In this document: piece after piece, positions 30,431-39,737 of the stretch
Layout: every line of letters starts with the position of its first letter
Position numbering within the stretch: position 1 is the stretch's first letter
Origin: Marinobacter maroccanus
Lineage (GTDB): Bacteria; Pseudomonadota; Gammaproteobacteria; Pseudomonadales; Oleiphilaceae
Direction of reading: 5' to 3'
Length of the DNA: 64,000 nt
Assembly: GCF_002933275.1 (NCBI RefSeq)
Contig: NZ_PSSX01000006.1
Coordinates: 62,001 to 126,000 of the forward strand
Notes under the pieces: generated by a model
Databases searched by the model: none
Seen by the model: only the letters and a program-made list of their open reading frames with translations
Told to the model about the DNA's origin: nothing
Program-made: the position numbers and the translations under genes

Positions 30431-31345
30431 ATGCTGAAGTTATCCTTGGGGCCAATCCTGTGGTTCTGGTCCAGGCAGACCGTTTTCGATTTCTATGCCA
30501 ATGCCGCCGAGCTGCCGGTGGATACCATCTATCTGGGCGAGGTGGTGTGCTCCCGCCGGCGGGAACTGAAACCGGATGACTGGCTGGACCTGGCCCGTGA
30601 TCTGAAAGCCTGTGGCAAGAATGTGGTGCTCTCCACGCTCACACTGATTGAGTCGGAGGCGGATTTGCGTCGCCTGCGCCGGTTCTGTGAGCAGGATGAA
30701 TTCCTGGTAGAGGCCAACGATCAGAGCGCCCTGCAGGTAGCCATCCGGAACAGGATACCGTTTGTCACCGGCCCGTCCATGAACATCTACAACACCGCTA
30801 CCCTGAAGATCCTCGCCAAACAGGGCCTGAAAGAATGGAACCTGCCGGTGGAGCTGGGCAAGGAAGCCCTGGAGCAGCTGATCAAGGAGCTGCAGCAGGA
30901 AGGGCTGGATCTTCCCGCCGAAGTGTTTTCCTGGGGCTTCCTCCCCCTGGCCTGGTCCTCACGATGCTTTACCGCCCGTCATTACAACCTGCCCAAAGAC
31001 AACTGCGAGTTCCGCTGCCTGCAGCATCCGGATGGCATGGAGTTGCGCTCCCGGGAAAGCCAGGAGTTGTTCCGCATCAACGGCATTTCCACCCTGTCTG
31101 GCTCCCGGTACGATCTGATGCGGGAGTTGCCGGATATGGGGCGTATGGGGGTAAGCACCGTGCGCCTGAGCCCGGAACATCTGCGCATGGAGGCGGTGGT
31201 CAGACGCTTTGATCAGGTCCGCCGGGGCGAACTGCCGGCCACCGACCCGCTGCAGCTGGTGGAGGCGCCACCGTGCAACGGGTACTGGTATGGCAGGCCG
31301 GGGATGGATCTGGTTGCCGGCCAGCAGTTCAAAACAGGGCTTTAA
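30431..31345 (+). CDS. ubiV: UbiV, partner of UbiU
   Basis: The 304-aa U32-family protein binds a second 4Fe-4S cluster through C40, C179, C192 and C196, nearly the same spacing as E. coli UbiV. The core segment SSRCFTARHYNLPKDNCEFRC is clear in the sequence. It forms a complex with UbiU. Its last 17 bases overlap the end of convergent ubiT. Confidence 0.92.
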   Translation: MLKLSLGPILWFWSRQTVFDFYANAAELPVDTIYLGEVVCSRRRELKPDDWLDLARDLKACGKNVVLSTLTLIESEADLRRLRRFCEQDEFLVEANDQSALQVAIRNRIPFVTGPSMNIYNTATLKILAKQGLKEWNLPVELGKEALEQLIKELQQEGLDLPAEVFSWGFLPLAWSSRCFTARHYNLPKDNCEFRCLQHPDGMELRSRESQELFRINGISTLSGSRYDLMRELPDMGRMGVSTVRLSPEHLRMEAVVRRFDQVRRGELPATDPLQLVEAPPCNGYWYGRPGMDLVAGQQFKTGL

Positions 31346-31808
31346 AGTTCCACTCGAGGCTGTCGAGCAGGTTCTTCAGACCCAGGCCCAGCTCGGTGTC
31401 GCCTTCAATAACCAGCCGACGCTGGAAAAACAACTGGTCGGGGTCCTGTCGACGTTCCGCCAGAGTCCTGAAAGCAGCCAGTGAGCCCCGGATGGTTGCC
31501 TCCCCGGGGCCGTCGATCACCCGGAGTCGGCCGGCCCAGAAGCCAATGGTGATGCCGGGTTGTCCGCCGTTCACCTCCAGTCGAATCCGGCGGCCTTCGA
31601 AGTCATCGAATTCTCCGTCATCAATGGCCTGGGCAAAAATGCGATTCAGCGGCGCTTCTGCAGCCAGTTGCTTGAGGGGAACCGGGATTCTGCGATCAAT
31701 AGCGCCCAGCATGGGCGCGGGGGAGGGCATGTACTCCCGAAGGACGGAAAGCGTTTGCCCAATCAGGGGAGAGTTCAGGGAGGCAATGGAAGGTAGTGAA
31801 AAAGCCAT
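31329..31808 (-). CDS. ubiT: UbiT, SCP2-domain ubiquinone accessory protein
   Basis: A 159-aa protein with an SCP2-type lipid-binding domain (about residues 45-140). UbiT replaces UbiJ as a lipid-binding scaffold for ubiquinone synthesis under anoxia, and it is encoded here next to ubiUV, as in many proteobacteria. It is on the same strand as narX-narL and begins 68 bp after narL, so it may be read from the same transcript. Its ribosome binding site is inside a 9-bp stem (31809-31848). Confidence 0.85.
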   Translation of the reverse strand: MAFSLPSIASLNSPLIGQTLSVLREYMPSPAPMLGAIDRRIPVPLKQLAAEAPLNRIFAQAIDDGEFDDFEGRRIRLEVNGGQPGITIGFWAGRLRVIDGPGEATIRGSLAAFRTLAERRQDPDQLFFQRRLVIEGDTELGLGLKNLLDSLEWNFKALF

Positions 31809-31848
31809 GCTTTACTCCGGGCGGTCAGTAACCGGCACAGAGTAAAGC
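31809..31848 (-). promoter_or_regulatory. hairpin covering the ubiT ribosome binding site
   Basis: Arms GCTTTACTC and GAGTAAAGC (9 bp, perfect) enclose 22 bases directly before the ubiT ATG. On the coding strand the arm next to the start includes GGAGTAAAGC, the only Shine-Dalgarno-like sequence, so the stem could hide it. Confidence 0.45.
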
Positions 31849-31866
31849 AAAGTGCTCTGGAACGAT

Positions 31867-31880
31867 TTGATATAACTCAG
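31867..31880 (-). promoter_or_regulatory. weak FNR/Dnr-like box before ubiT
   Basis: TTGATATAACTCAG matches 8 of 10 defined positions of TTGAT-N4-ATCAA and overlaps the narL stop. A class II promoter at the usual distance would start about 24 bases before the ubiT ATG. The match is by eye and may be chance. Confidence 0.3.
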
Positions 31881-32536
31881 CCCTTGTGCAGGCCTTCTTC
31901 CACCGCCCAAACGGCCACTTCCACCCTTGAGCGCAGGTTCAGTTTTTTCAGCAGGTGTTTCACATGGACCTTGACGGTGCCGTCACTGATGTCGAGCTTG
32001 CGACCAATCATCTTGTTCGAAAGGCCCTCTGCAATCAGGCGCAGAATATCCTTTTCCCGCGGCGTCAGGCTGTCGAAATCCGGGCGTGATGCCTGCTGGG
32101 GCTTGTTGGAGCGCAGGGCCTCTGCCAACAGAGTGGTCAGTCGGTCACTGATCACCATTTTGCCGACCGCAGCCTGATGGAGCTGGGTGATCATGTCTTC
32201 CGGTTCCATGTCCTTCAGCAGGTAGCCGTCAGCACCGGCCCGGAGTGCCGCCACCACGTCATCTTCCTGGTCCGACACGGTGAACATCACAATGCGGGAG
32301 CTGATGTTCTGTTCCCGCAGTTTCTTCAGAGCCTCAATGCCGTCCATCTCGGGCATGTTCAGGTCCATCAGGATCAGGTCGGGTTCCAGTTCGGTGGCCA
32401 GCCGAATGCCGTCGGCAGCGTTACTGGCCTCCCCGGCCACGCTCATATCGTCTTCCATGTCGATCAACTGTTTGATGCCCTGGCGAAGAAGCGGGTGATC
32501 GTCGATCAACAGAATACTTGCGGGTGACTCAGACAT
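31877..32536 (-). CDS. narL: nitrate/nitrite response regulator NarL
   Basis: The 219-aa regulator has a receiver domain (D58 in [13 protein letters not shown], Lys in [11 protein letters not shown]) and a LuxR/NarL-type HTH (about residues 155-205, [25 protein letters not shown]). It starts 17 bp after narX, its cognate kinase. It should bind TACYYMT-type heptamers; candidate pairs are seen before narK, narG and dnr. Confidence 0.92.
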   Translation of the reverse strand: MSESPASILLIDDHPLLRQGIKQLIDMEDDMSVAGEASNAADGIRLATELEPDLILMDLNMPEMDGIEALKKLREQNISSRIVMFTVSDQEDDVVAALRAGADGYLLKDMEPEDMITQLHQAAVGKMVISDRLTTLLAEALRSNKPQQASRPDFDSLTPREKDILRLIAEGLSNKMIGRKLDISDGTVKVHVKHLLKKLNLRSRVEVAVWAVEEGLHKG

Positions 32537-32553
32537 CGGGTTCTCTCTTTTGG

Positions 32554-34413
32554 TCAGGCATTTGATGCTTCTGTGGGAATCAGGTTTCGGCTTTTGGGAA
32601 CAAATCCCAGGGTGACTTCCACACCCCCTTCATCCCGGTTGCTTACTTCGACCTTACCGCCCAGGGTTCGGGCGCGGTCCTGCATGATGATCAGGCCGTA
32701 ATGATTGACGGGCTGGTCACTGCCGGGCAGGCCCTTGCCATTATCCCGGATTCGTACCCGAACTTGTGGCGATTCGAACAGAACATCCACGGTTATATCT
32801 GTGGCATCTGCGTGTTTGACCGCGTTGGCCAGGCCTTCCCTCACAATCTGCAGGGTATGGATTTCTTCATTCGGCGACAGGGTCTGGGGCGGCAGATTGT
32901 ACTGCAGCCCAACCGGCTTACCCAGCCGCTCGGAAAATTCTTCAATGGTCTTCTGCAGGGCAGTAGCAAGATCCGGCGTGTCCAGCTTCAGCCTGAACGT
33001 CGCCAGCAGCTCCCGCAACTGGCGATAGGCACTGTTCAGGCCGGTACTGAGTTCGTCGAGAATCGCCTCGTGAGTTTTTTGTTGCTCGCCGTCGATGTTA
33101 AGGCGGCGCAACCGGGCAACCTGCATTTTCAGGTATGAAAGTGACTGGGCCAGAGAATCATGGAGTTCCCGGGCAATCACGGTGCGTTCTTCGGCAAGGG
33201 TCTGCTGCTGCTCCTCGGTAATCTGCCGTTCCAGGAAAATGGCGGTGGCCAGCTGGTCGCTGAGGGTTTCCAGCAGCCGACGAGAGGTTTTCGAAAGGCC
33301 TTCTTCGGCCGGGTACCAGACCTCCAGTGTACCCAGTAGCTGCCCGGGGGTCCGGATCGGAAGCAGGAGCCGCCGACCGTCGTTGGATTCCACGGGAAGC
33401 TCGTCATAGGCCTCTGGCGTCACCAGGCAGGCATTGCAGTGGTGATCACGGCAGTAGAAGGGCCGTTCCCGGCTGGCGGTGGTGATTGCTTGAATTGGCT
33501 CTGAGGATTCCTTGTCATGGAGATAGAGGCGGATCGGGCCAATGCCCAGTAGCTGCTCAAGCTCCTGAAGCATGGGGATCGCCCCATTGCACAGATCGTG
33601 TTTGGCAAACAGGTCCCGGCTTGCGGAATGCAGGAGTTGAAGGGCCGCGTGGCTCCTTTCAAGCTCTTCCGTTTTCAGGCGGGCCCTTTCTTCCAGCTCG
33701 TAATAGGTCAGTGCCAGCTCGCTGGTCATCTGGTCAAAGGCCTGGCCAAGTTGTGCCAGCTCGTCGGAGCCGCTCAGGTTGGCCTTACGGGAAAAGTCCT
33801 GGTCGCCCACGGCGATGGCGATGCTGACCAGCTTGCGCAGTGGCCGCAAAATACGGTTTTTCAGATCAATGAACAGCGCCACGATGATAAGAATGGAAAA
33901 AGCCAGGCTGATGATCTGAATCAGGTGCAGCAGGTCAATACGGGCTTCGGTTCGCTGTTCCAGCATATTGACCAGCTGGTCTACGTTATCAACGTACTGC
34001 TGTGTTGAGGCCAGCATGGCCTCGGAAACAGGCGTGCCCTCGTCATGTTCCTGCAGGGCAGGCCGAAGCGTGGTTTGCCAGGATTCCAGAATGGCCTGGT
34101 ACTGGGCGCCGAGCGGATGGTCATGGCTTTCGGGGATGGCCTTGGTGATGCTGGCGTCAGCCAACCTGGTCTCGTATTGGTCCAGCATCTGCGAGATCGA
34201 GTCCTCACCGGACTCGGGAACCGCAGGGCCCGCGCTTTGGGCCAGCAGCTGGAACGCACCCATGCGCAGGGCGCCTGCCAGATTGATCGCGGTGGCATTG
34301 CCTTCGATGCTTTTGGAAACCGCAAGCGTGGTCGCCATGCTGACAAGGGCTGTCACCACCACGGCGCCAACGACGATGGCGATTCGGTTTACAAGCGGGC
34401 TTCTGGATTTCAT
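32554..34413 (-). CDS. narX: nitrate/nitrite sensor kinase NarX
   Basis: The 619-aa membrane kinase has two helices (about residues 10-32 and 163-185) bounding a periplasmic domain. The nitrate-binding P-box-like [15 protein letters not shown] follows helix 1. After HAMP comes a GAF-like central module with a Cys cluster ([13 protein letters not shown]), then a HisKA_3 domain with [16 protein letters not shown] and an ATPase domain with DNGKGLP. It is divergent from narK over a 181-bp region with FNR- and NarL-like sites. It phosphorylates NarL when nitrate is present. Confidence 0.92.
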   Translation of the reverse strand: MKSRSPLVNRIAIVVGAVVVTALVSMATTLAVSKSIEGNATAINLAGALRMGAFQLLAQSAGPAVPESGEDSISQMLDQYETRLADASITKAIPESHDHPLGAQYQAILESWQTTLRPALQEHDEGTPVSEAMLASTQQYVDNVDQLVNMLEQRTEARIDLLHLIQIISLAFSILIIVALFIDLKNRILRPLRKLVSIAIAVGDQDFSRKANLSGSDELAQLGQAFDQMTSELALTYYELEERARLKTEELERSHAALQLLHSASRDLFAKHDLCNGAIPMLQELEQLLGIGPIRLYLHDKESSEPIQAITTASRERPFYCRDHHCNACLVTPEAYDELPVESNDGRRLLLPIRTPGQLLGTLEVWYPAEEGLSKTSRRLLETLSDQLATAIFLERQITEEQQQTLAEERTVIARELHDSLAQSLSYLKMQVARLRRLNIDGEQQKTHEAILDELSTGLNSAYRQLRELLATFRLKLDTPDLATALQKTIEEFSERLGKPVGLQYNLPPQTLSPNEEIHTLQIVREGLANAVKHADATDITVDVLFESPQVRVRIRDNGKGLPGSDQPVNHYGLIIMQDRARTLGGKVEVSNRDEGGVEVTLGFVPKSRNLIPTEASNA

Positions 34414-34488
34414 TCAATCTCGTGCGCATCAATGCGTTTGGCGGGGCTAGGTGAATTATGCCTCGCACCAGGATTCCGTGATACCTCC

Positions 34489-34502
34489 TTGAGGATAGTC
34501 AA
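34489..34502. promoter_or_regulatory. FNR/Dnr-like box between narX and narK
   Basis: TTGAGGATAGTCAA has perfect TTGA-N6-TCAA symmetry and matches 8 of 10 positions of the FNR/Dnr consensus. Its centre is about 100 bp before the narK ATG, giving room for a class II promoter with a leader of about 58 bases. Confidence 0.6.
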
Positions 34503-34503
34503 T

Positions 34504-34520
34504 TACCCCAATGGTTGGTA
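34504..34520. promoter_or_regulatory. NarL-like heptamer pair before narK
   Basis: TACCCCA and GTTGGTA are arranged as inverted heptamers 3 bases apart, directly after the FNR-like box. Each fits TACYYMT or its complement with mismatches; the spacing differs by one base from the ideal 7-2-7 layout. Confidence 0.35.
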
Positions 34521-34594
34521 ACCCATCATAATCTTTGACCCCTTTATGATCAAAAGATGAAACTGAAAAGCAGGTTTCCAGAAGAGCGACAGTA

Positions 34595-35863
34595 ATGAAG
34601 TCCGAAACGGATCATGCAGATGACCGGCTGGCGTCATTGGCAGTGGTGCTGCCGTTGGCGGTGGCGGGCTTTGTTGTTGCTGCCGGGTGCTGGACTCTGT
34701 TTGCGGTGGCCGGAGTCCATCTGCGTTCGGAGCTAGCTCTCAGCGACTTGCAGTTTGGATTCCTGCTGGCGATGCCGATGGCGGTGGGGGCGGTGCTGGC
34801 CGTTCCAGCGGGCCTGGCGGCGCAGAAATTCGGCGCCCGCCGGGTCATGCTGATTTGCCTGGCCGGGCTCGCAGCCTGCATGGTGATACTTCTGACCACC
34901 GATACCTTCCCCGGGTACCTGATTGCCGCCGGTGGTCTTGGGCTGGCGGGTGGATTCTACAGCGCCGGGTTGCAGTTCGTGACAGGACACTGTGAATCCA
35001 AACGCCTGGGCCTTGTGCTGGGGGTGTTTGGCGCCGGCGTAACCGGCGCGGGATTCAACTACTACCTGGTGCCACTGTTCCATGAGGCCTTTTCCTGGCA
35101 CGGGGTGCCGCTGGCCTATCTTATTGTGCTGGTTCTGGTGCTTGCGCTGCTGGTCATGCTTACCGATCCGGAAGACGCTGAGGCGGACCCGACCGCAGAA
35201 ACCTCAGTCCGGGTGCTGCTACACCGAATGCAGACGAGGCGGGCCGGCCAGCTTTGTGGCTATTTTGGCGTTGTCGCCGGCAGCTTCTTCGCGTTGGCCT
35301 TGTGGCTGCCGGACTACCTGTCTTCACAGTTCGATCTGTCAGTGGATTCCGGAGCGCGGCTGGCTCAATGGTTTGTGATTCCAGGTGCTCTGGCCCAGAT
35401 CGTGGGGGGAGGGTTTTCTGACCGCTTCGGCAGTGCAAGGGTGGTCAGCCGAGCACTGATGGTCTGTCTGATGGCGCTGTTTGTTTTGTCCTACCCACCC
35501 ATGACCCTGTTTATCCAGGGCGTTGACGCCACAATCCGCGTTGAATTTGCCCTGCCCATGCAAGTCGAGGGTGTGTTTGTCGTCACCCTCGGGCTGGCCA
35601 TGGGCTGCACCATGGGTAGCCTCCAGCGGCTGGTTATTGTTGAAAACCGTTCGGTGGCGGCCTTTGTTGCCGGCTTGCTGCTGGTGAGCGCCTGTTCCGT
35701 AGCCTTTGTTCTGCCGGTGATTTTCAGCAGCGTTAATCACTGGCTGGGTATCCGCAGTGCGGTCTTCATGATTCTCTTCCTGCTGCTTGTGGGCTGTCTT
35801 TTCCTGTTTGCCCGGGAAAGTCGCCGGCACGAGCGTGAACACCTTCTCCACCCGGGGATATAA
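34595..35863 (+). CDS. narK: nitrate/nitrite transporter NarK (MFS)
   Basis: The 422-aa major facilitator has about 12 helices. GFYSAGLQFVTGHCESKRLGLVLGVFGAGVTGAGFN in helices 4-5 holds the Gly-rich nitrate signature region of the NarK family. It is a single-module NarK, not the fused NarK1K2 type. It precedes narG by 130 bp on the same strand and is expected to import nitrate and/or export nitrite. Which mode it uses cannot be read from the sequence. Confidence 0.87.
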   Translation: MKSETDHADDRLASLAVVLPLAVAGFVVAAGCWTLFAVAGVHLRSELALSDLQFGFLLAMPMAVGAVLAVPAGLAAQKFGARRVMLICLAGLAACMVILLTTDTFPGYLIAAGGLGLAGGFYSAGLQFVTGHCESKRLGLVLGVFGAGVTGAGFNYYLVPLFHEAFSWHGVPLAYLIVLVLVLALLVMLTDPEDAEADPTAETSVRVLLHRMQTRRAGQLCGYFGVVAGSFFALALWLPDYLSSQFDLSVDSGARLAQWFVIPGALAQIVGGGFSDRFGSARVVSRALMVCLMALFVLSYPPMTLFIQGVDATIRVEFALPMQVEGVFVVTLGLAMGCTMGSLQRLVIVENRSVAAFVAGLLLVSACSVAFVLPVIFSSVNHWLGIRSAVFMILFLLLVGCLFLFARESRRHEREHLLHPGI

Positions 35864-35869
35864 GCCGCC

Positions 35870-35885
35870 TACCCCCAGGGTGGTA
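35870..35885. promoter_or_regulatory. NarL-like 7-2-7 site before narG
   Basis: TACCCCC-AG-GGTGGTA fits the inverted 7-2-7 heptamer layout bound by NarL (6 of 7 and 5 of 7 positions). It starts six bases after the narK stop and is 109 bp before the narG ATG. A second GAGGTAGTAACC-type half-site lies about 25 bp further on. Confidence 0.45.
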
Positions 35886-35993
35886 GAAACGGGTTATGAG
35901 GTAGTAACCACGCAGATTTCGCGGTTTTTCTCACACACAATGGTCTCAAATCGGAGTAACGATCCAGCAGACGGGTTGATGGAGAAAGAGACC

Positions 35994-38900
35994 ATGAGTC
36001 ATTTGATCGATAAACTGAACTACTTCAGGAAGAAGCGCGAGCCGTTCTCCAACGGCCATGGCGAAACCCACGAAGTCAGTCGCGAATGGGAAGACAGCTA
36101 CCGCCAGCGCTGGCAGCACGACAAGATCGTGCGTTCCACCCACGGCGTAAACTGCACCGGCTCATGCAGCTGGAAGATTTACGTCAAGAACGGCCTGGTT
36201 ACCTGGGAAACCCAGCAAACCGATTACCCCCGTACCCGTCCGGATCTGCCCAACCACGAGCCACGTGGCTGCCCCCGTGGTGCCAGCTACTCCTGGTACA
36301 TGTACAGCGCCAACCGCCTGAAGTACCCGCTGATGCGCAAGCATCTGATGAAGCTTTGGCGTGCCGCGCGCATGCAGTTCAATGACCCGGTGGAAGCCTG
36401 GGCTTCTATCGTGGAAGACCCCAAGAAAACCGCTGAGTACAAGCCCCGCCGGGGTATGGGCGGATTCGTGCGCTCAAGCTGGGATGAAGTCAACGAGCTG
36501 ATTGGCGCCTCCAACGTCTACACCGCCAAGAAGCATGGCCCGGATCGCATCATCGGCTTCTCGCCGATCCCTGCCATGTCCATGGTTTCCTACGCTGCCG
36601 GCAGCCGTTATCTGTCCATGATCGGCGGCGTGTGCATGAGCTTCTACGACTGGTACTGCGACCTGCCGCCGGCCTCTCCCCAGACCTGGGGTGAGCAGAC
36701 CGACGTGCCGGAATCCGCCGACTGGTACAACTCCGGCTACATCATTGCCTGGGGCTCCAACGTGCCCCAGACCCGTACCCCGGACGCCCACTTCTTCACC
36801 GAGGTACGCTACAAGGGCACCAAAACCGTCGCCATTACGCCGGACTACGCCGAAGTCTCCAAGCTGTCCGACGAGTGGATGAACCCCAAGCAGGGTACCG
36901 ACGCCGCTCTGGGCATGGCCATGGGCCACGTGATCCTGAAAGAGTTCCACGTCGACAAGCCCAGTGAGTACTTCACCGACTATGTTCGCCGTTACACCGA
37001 CATGCCGTACCTGGTCATGCTCGATGAGAACGACGACGGCAGCTTTGTGCCCGGCCGCTTCCTGCGCGCCAGCGATCTGGTGGACGGGCTGGGTGAAGAA
37101 AACAACCCCGAGTGGAAAACCATCGCCATTGATGAAGCCTCCGGTGAGCTGACCGCGCCCAATGGTTCCATTGGCTACCGCTGGGGTGAAAAGGGCAAGT
37201 GGAATCTGAAGCAGACCGCCAAAGGCTCCGACGTCAACCTGCAGCTGTCCATGGTCGAGAAGCACGATGACGTTGTGGACGTTGCCTTCCCGTACTTCGG
37301 TGGTATCGAGCACGACCACTTCAAGCACGTGGAAATCAAGGACATCCTCAAGCACAAGCTGGGCACCCGTAAGGTGCAGCTGGCCGATGGCTCCGAAGGA
37401 CGTGTGGTTACCGTCTATGACCTGATGGTCGCCAACTACGGCATCAGCCGTGGCCTGGGCGAGGATGACGGTGCCACTTCCTACGACGAAGTTAAGCCTT
37501 ACACCCCGGCCTGGCAGGAAAAGATCACCGGCGTCCCCGCCGAGAAAGTGATCCGCATTGCCCGTGAGTTCGCCGATAACGCCGACAAGACCAAGGGCCG
37601 TTCCATGGTCATCGTCGGTGCCGGTATGAACCACTGGTACCACATGGACATGAACTACCGCGGCCTGATCAACATGCTGATCATGTGTGGCTGTATTGGC
37701 CAGAGCGGTGGTGGCTGGGCCCACTACGTTGGCCAGGAAAAGCTGCGTCCGCAGACCGGCTGGCAGCCCCTGGCATTCGGTCTGGACTGGCAGCGTCCGC
37801 CCCGGCATATGAACTCCACCTCCTTCTTTTACGCCCACTCCGGTCAGTGGCGTTACGAGAAGCTGGGTGTCGACGAGATCCTGTCGCCGCTGGCGGACAA
37901 GTCCAAGTTCGGCGGCAGCCTGATTGACTACAATGTGCGTGCCGAGCGCATGGGCTGGTTGCCGTCTGCGCCGCAGCTCAACCGCAACCCGCTGGGTATT
38001 GCTGCCGAGGCGGAAAAAGCCGGAATGGAAGTCTCGGACTATGTGGCGCAGTCCATGAAAGACGGTTCCCTGGCGTTTGCCAGTGAGGATCCGGAAGCGC
38101 CCCAGAACCATCCGCGCAATATGTTTATCTGGCGATCCAACCTGCTGGGGTCCTCCGGTAAGGGCCACGAGTACATGCTCAAGTACCTGCTGGGTACCAA
38201 GAGCGGCCTGCAGGGCAAGGATCTGGGCCACGAAGGTGGCGCCAAGCCGAAAGAGGTTAAATGGCATGACGAGGCGCCGGAAGGCAAACTCGACCTGCTG
38301 GTGACCCTGGATTTCCGCATGTCCACTACCTGTCTGTATTCAGACATCGTTCTGCCGACGGCCACCTGGTACGAGAAGAACGATCTGAATACCTCCGACA
38401 TGCACCCGTTCATCCACCCGCTGACCGCCGCTACCGATCCGGCCTGGGAAGCGCGCAGTGACTGGGAGATCTACAAGGGCATCGCCAAGGCGTTCTCCAA
38501 GGCCACCGAAGGCCACCTGGGCGTCGAAAAAGATGTGGTTACCCTGCCGCTGCTGCACGACGCGCCGGCCGAGCTGGGCCAGCCGTTTGATGTGAAAGAC
38601 TGGAAACGGGGCGAGTGCGATCTGATCCCCGGAAAGACCGCGCCCAACTTCATTACCGTTGAGCGGGATTACCCGAACACCTACGCGCGCTTTACCTCGC
38701 TTGGCCCGCTGATGGACAAGCTGGGTAATGGCGGCAAAGGCATCAACTGGAACACCGAGAAGGAAGTGAACTTCCTCAAGGATCTGAACTACACCCACAT
38801 CGAGGGGGCGAACGCAGGCCGTCCGAAGATCGAGAGTGCCATTGATGCAGCCGAGGTCATCCTGACACTGGCCCCGGAAACCAACGGCCAGGTTGCGGTT

Positions 38901-39737
38901 AAAGCCTGGGCTGCGTTGTCAGAAATGACCGGCCTGGACCACACCCATCTGGCGAAGAACAAGGAAGAGGAGAAGATCCGCTTCAGGGACATCGTGGCGC
39001 AGCCGCGCAAGATCATCTCCAGCCCGACCTGGTCTGGTCTGGAAGACGAGCATGTCTCCTACAACGCCGGTTACACCAACGTCCATGAGCTGATCCCCTG
39101 GCGCACCCTGACTGGTCGTCAGCAGTTCTACCAGGACCACGAGTGGATGCGCGCCTTCGGCGAGAGCCTGCTGGTGTATCGCCCGCCGATCAACACCAAG
39201 ACGGTCAGCAGCATGATCAACCAGCGCAGCAACGGCAACGCCGAGAAAGCGCTGAACTGGATCACGCCGCACCAGAAGTGGGGTATCCACAGCACCTACA
39301 GCGACAACCTGTTGATGCTGACCCTGTCCCGCGGTGGCCCGATTGTGTGGCTGAGTGAGGACGACGCCAAAGAACTGGCCATTGAGGACAACGACTGGAT
39401 CGAGCTGTTCAACGCCAATGGCGCCATTGCAACCCGGGCGGTTGTGAGTCAGCGGGTGATGCCCGGCATGGTGATGATGTACCACGCCCAGGAGCGGATC
39501 GTGAACATTCCGGGCTCGGAAATTACCGGTACCCGTGGCGGTATCCACAACTCGGTCACCCGGGTGTGCCCGAAGCCGACCCACATGATCGGCGGCTACG
39601 CCCAGTATTCCTACGGCTTCAACTACTACGGAACCGTAGGTTCCAACCGCGACGAATTCGTGGTGGTTCGCAAGATGCACAACGTCGACTGGCTCGACGG
39701 TGAAGGCAATGACACTGTTCAGGAGGCTGTAAAATGA
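35994..39737 (+). CDS. narG: respiratory nitrate reductase alpha subunit NarG
   Basis: The 1247-aa catalytic subunit reduces nitrate to nitrite at a Mo-bisMGD centre on the cytoplasmic side of the membrane. The ATG at 35994 with GGAGAAAG upstream gives the family start MSHLIDKLNYFRKKREPF; the frame upstream to 35787 is rejected. H50, C54 and C58 (HGVNCTGSC) with the Cys in PRGCPRG bind the FS0 cluster, and D223 in YCDLPPAS is the Mo ligand position. The N terminus lacks a Tat signal, as expected for the cytoplasmic enzyme. narH follows with a 4-bp overlap. Confidence 0.97.
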   Translation: MSHLIDKLNYFRKKREPFSNGHGETHEVSREWEDSYRQRWQHDKIVRSTHGVNCTGSCSWKIYVKNGLVTWETQQTDYPRTRPDLPNHEPRGCPRGASYSWYMYSANRLKYPLMRKHLMKLWRAARMQFNDPVEAWASIVEDPKKTAEYKPRRGMGGFVRSSWDEVNELIGASNVYTAKKHGPDRIIGFSPIPAMSMVSYAAGSRYLSMIGGVCMSFYDWYCDLPPASPQTWGEQTDVPESADWYNSGYIIAWGSNVPQTRTPDAHFFTEVRYKGTKTVAITPDYAEVSKLSDEWMNPKQGTDAALGMAMGHVILKEFHVDKPSEYFTDYVRRYTDMPYLVMLDENDDGSFVPGRFLRASDLVDGLGEENNPEWKTIAIDEASGELTAPNGSIGYRWGEKGKWNLKQTAKGSDVNLQLSMVEKHDDVVDVAFPYFGGIEHDHFKHVEIKDILKHKLGTRKVQLADGSEGRVVTVYDLMVANYGISRGLGEDDGATSYDEVKPYTPAWQEKITGVPAEKVIRIAREFADNADKTKGRSMVIVGAGMNHWYHMDMNYRGLINMLIMCGCIGQSGGGWAHYVGQEKLRPQTGWQPLAFGLDWQRPPRHMNSTSFFYAHSGQWRYEKLGVDEILSPLADKSKFGGSLIDYNVRAERMGWLPSAPQLNRNPLGIAAEAEKAGMEVSDYVAQSMKDGSLAFASEDPEAPQNHPRNMFIWRSNLLGSSGKGHEYMLKYLLGTKSGLQGKDLGHEGGAKPKEVKWHDEAPEGKLDLLVTLDFRMSTTCLYSDIVLPTATWYEKNDLNTSDMHPFIHPLTAATDPAWEARSDWEIYKGIAKAFSKATEGHLGVEKDVVTLPLLHDAPAELGQPFDVKDWKRGECDLIPGKTAPNFITVERDYPNTYARFTSLGPLMDKLGNGGKGINWNTEKEVNFLKDLNYTHIEGANAGRPKIESAIDAAEVILTLAPETNGQVAVKAWAALSEMTGLDHTHLAKNKEEEKIRFRDIVAQPRKIISSPTWSGLEDEHVSYNAGYTNVHELIPWRTLTGRQQFYQDHEWMRAFGESLLVYRPPINTKTVSSMINQRSNGNAEKALNWITPHQKWGIHSTYSDNLLMLTLSRGGPIVWLSEDDAKELAIEDNDWIELFNANGAIATRAVVSQRVMPGMVMMYHAQERIVNIPGSEITGTRGGIHNSVTRVCPKPTHMIGGYAQYSYGFNYYGTVGSNRDEFVVVRKMHNVDWLDGEGNDTVQEAVK

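Noticed and set aside
36474..38267. 597-aa open frame antisense to narG
   Set aside because: It is the mirror of GC-rich, biased narG codons, has low-complexity Val/Gly/His/Asp content and no ribosome site or family motif.
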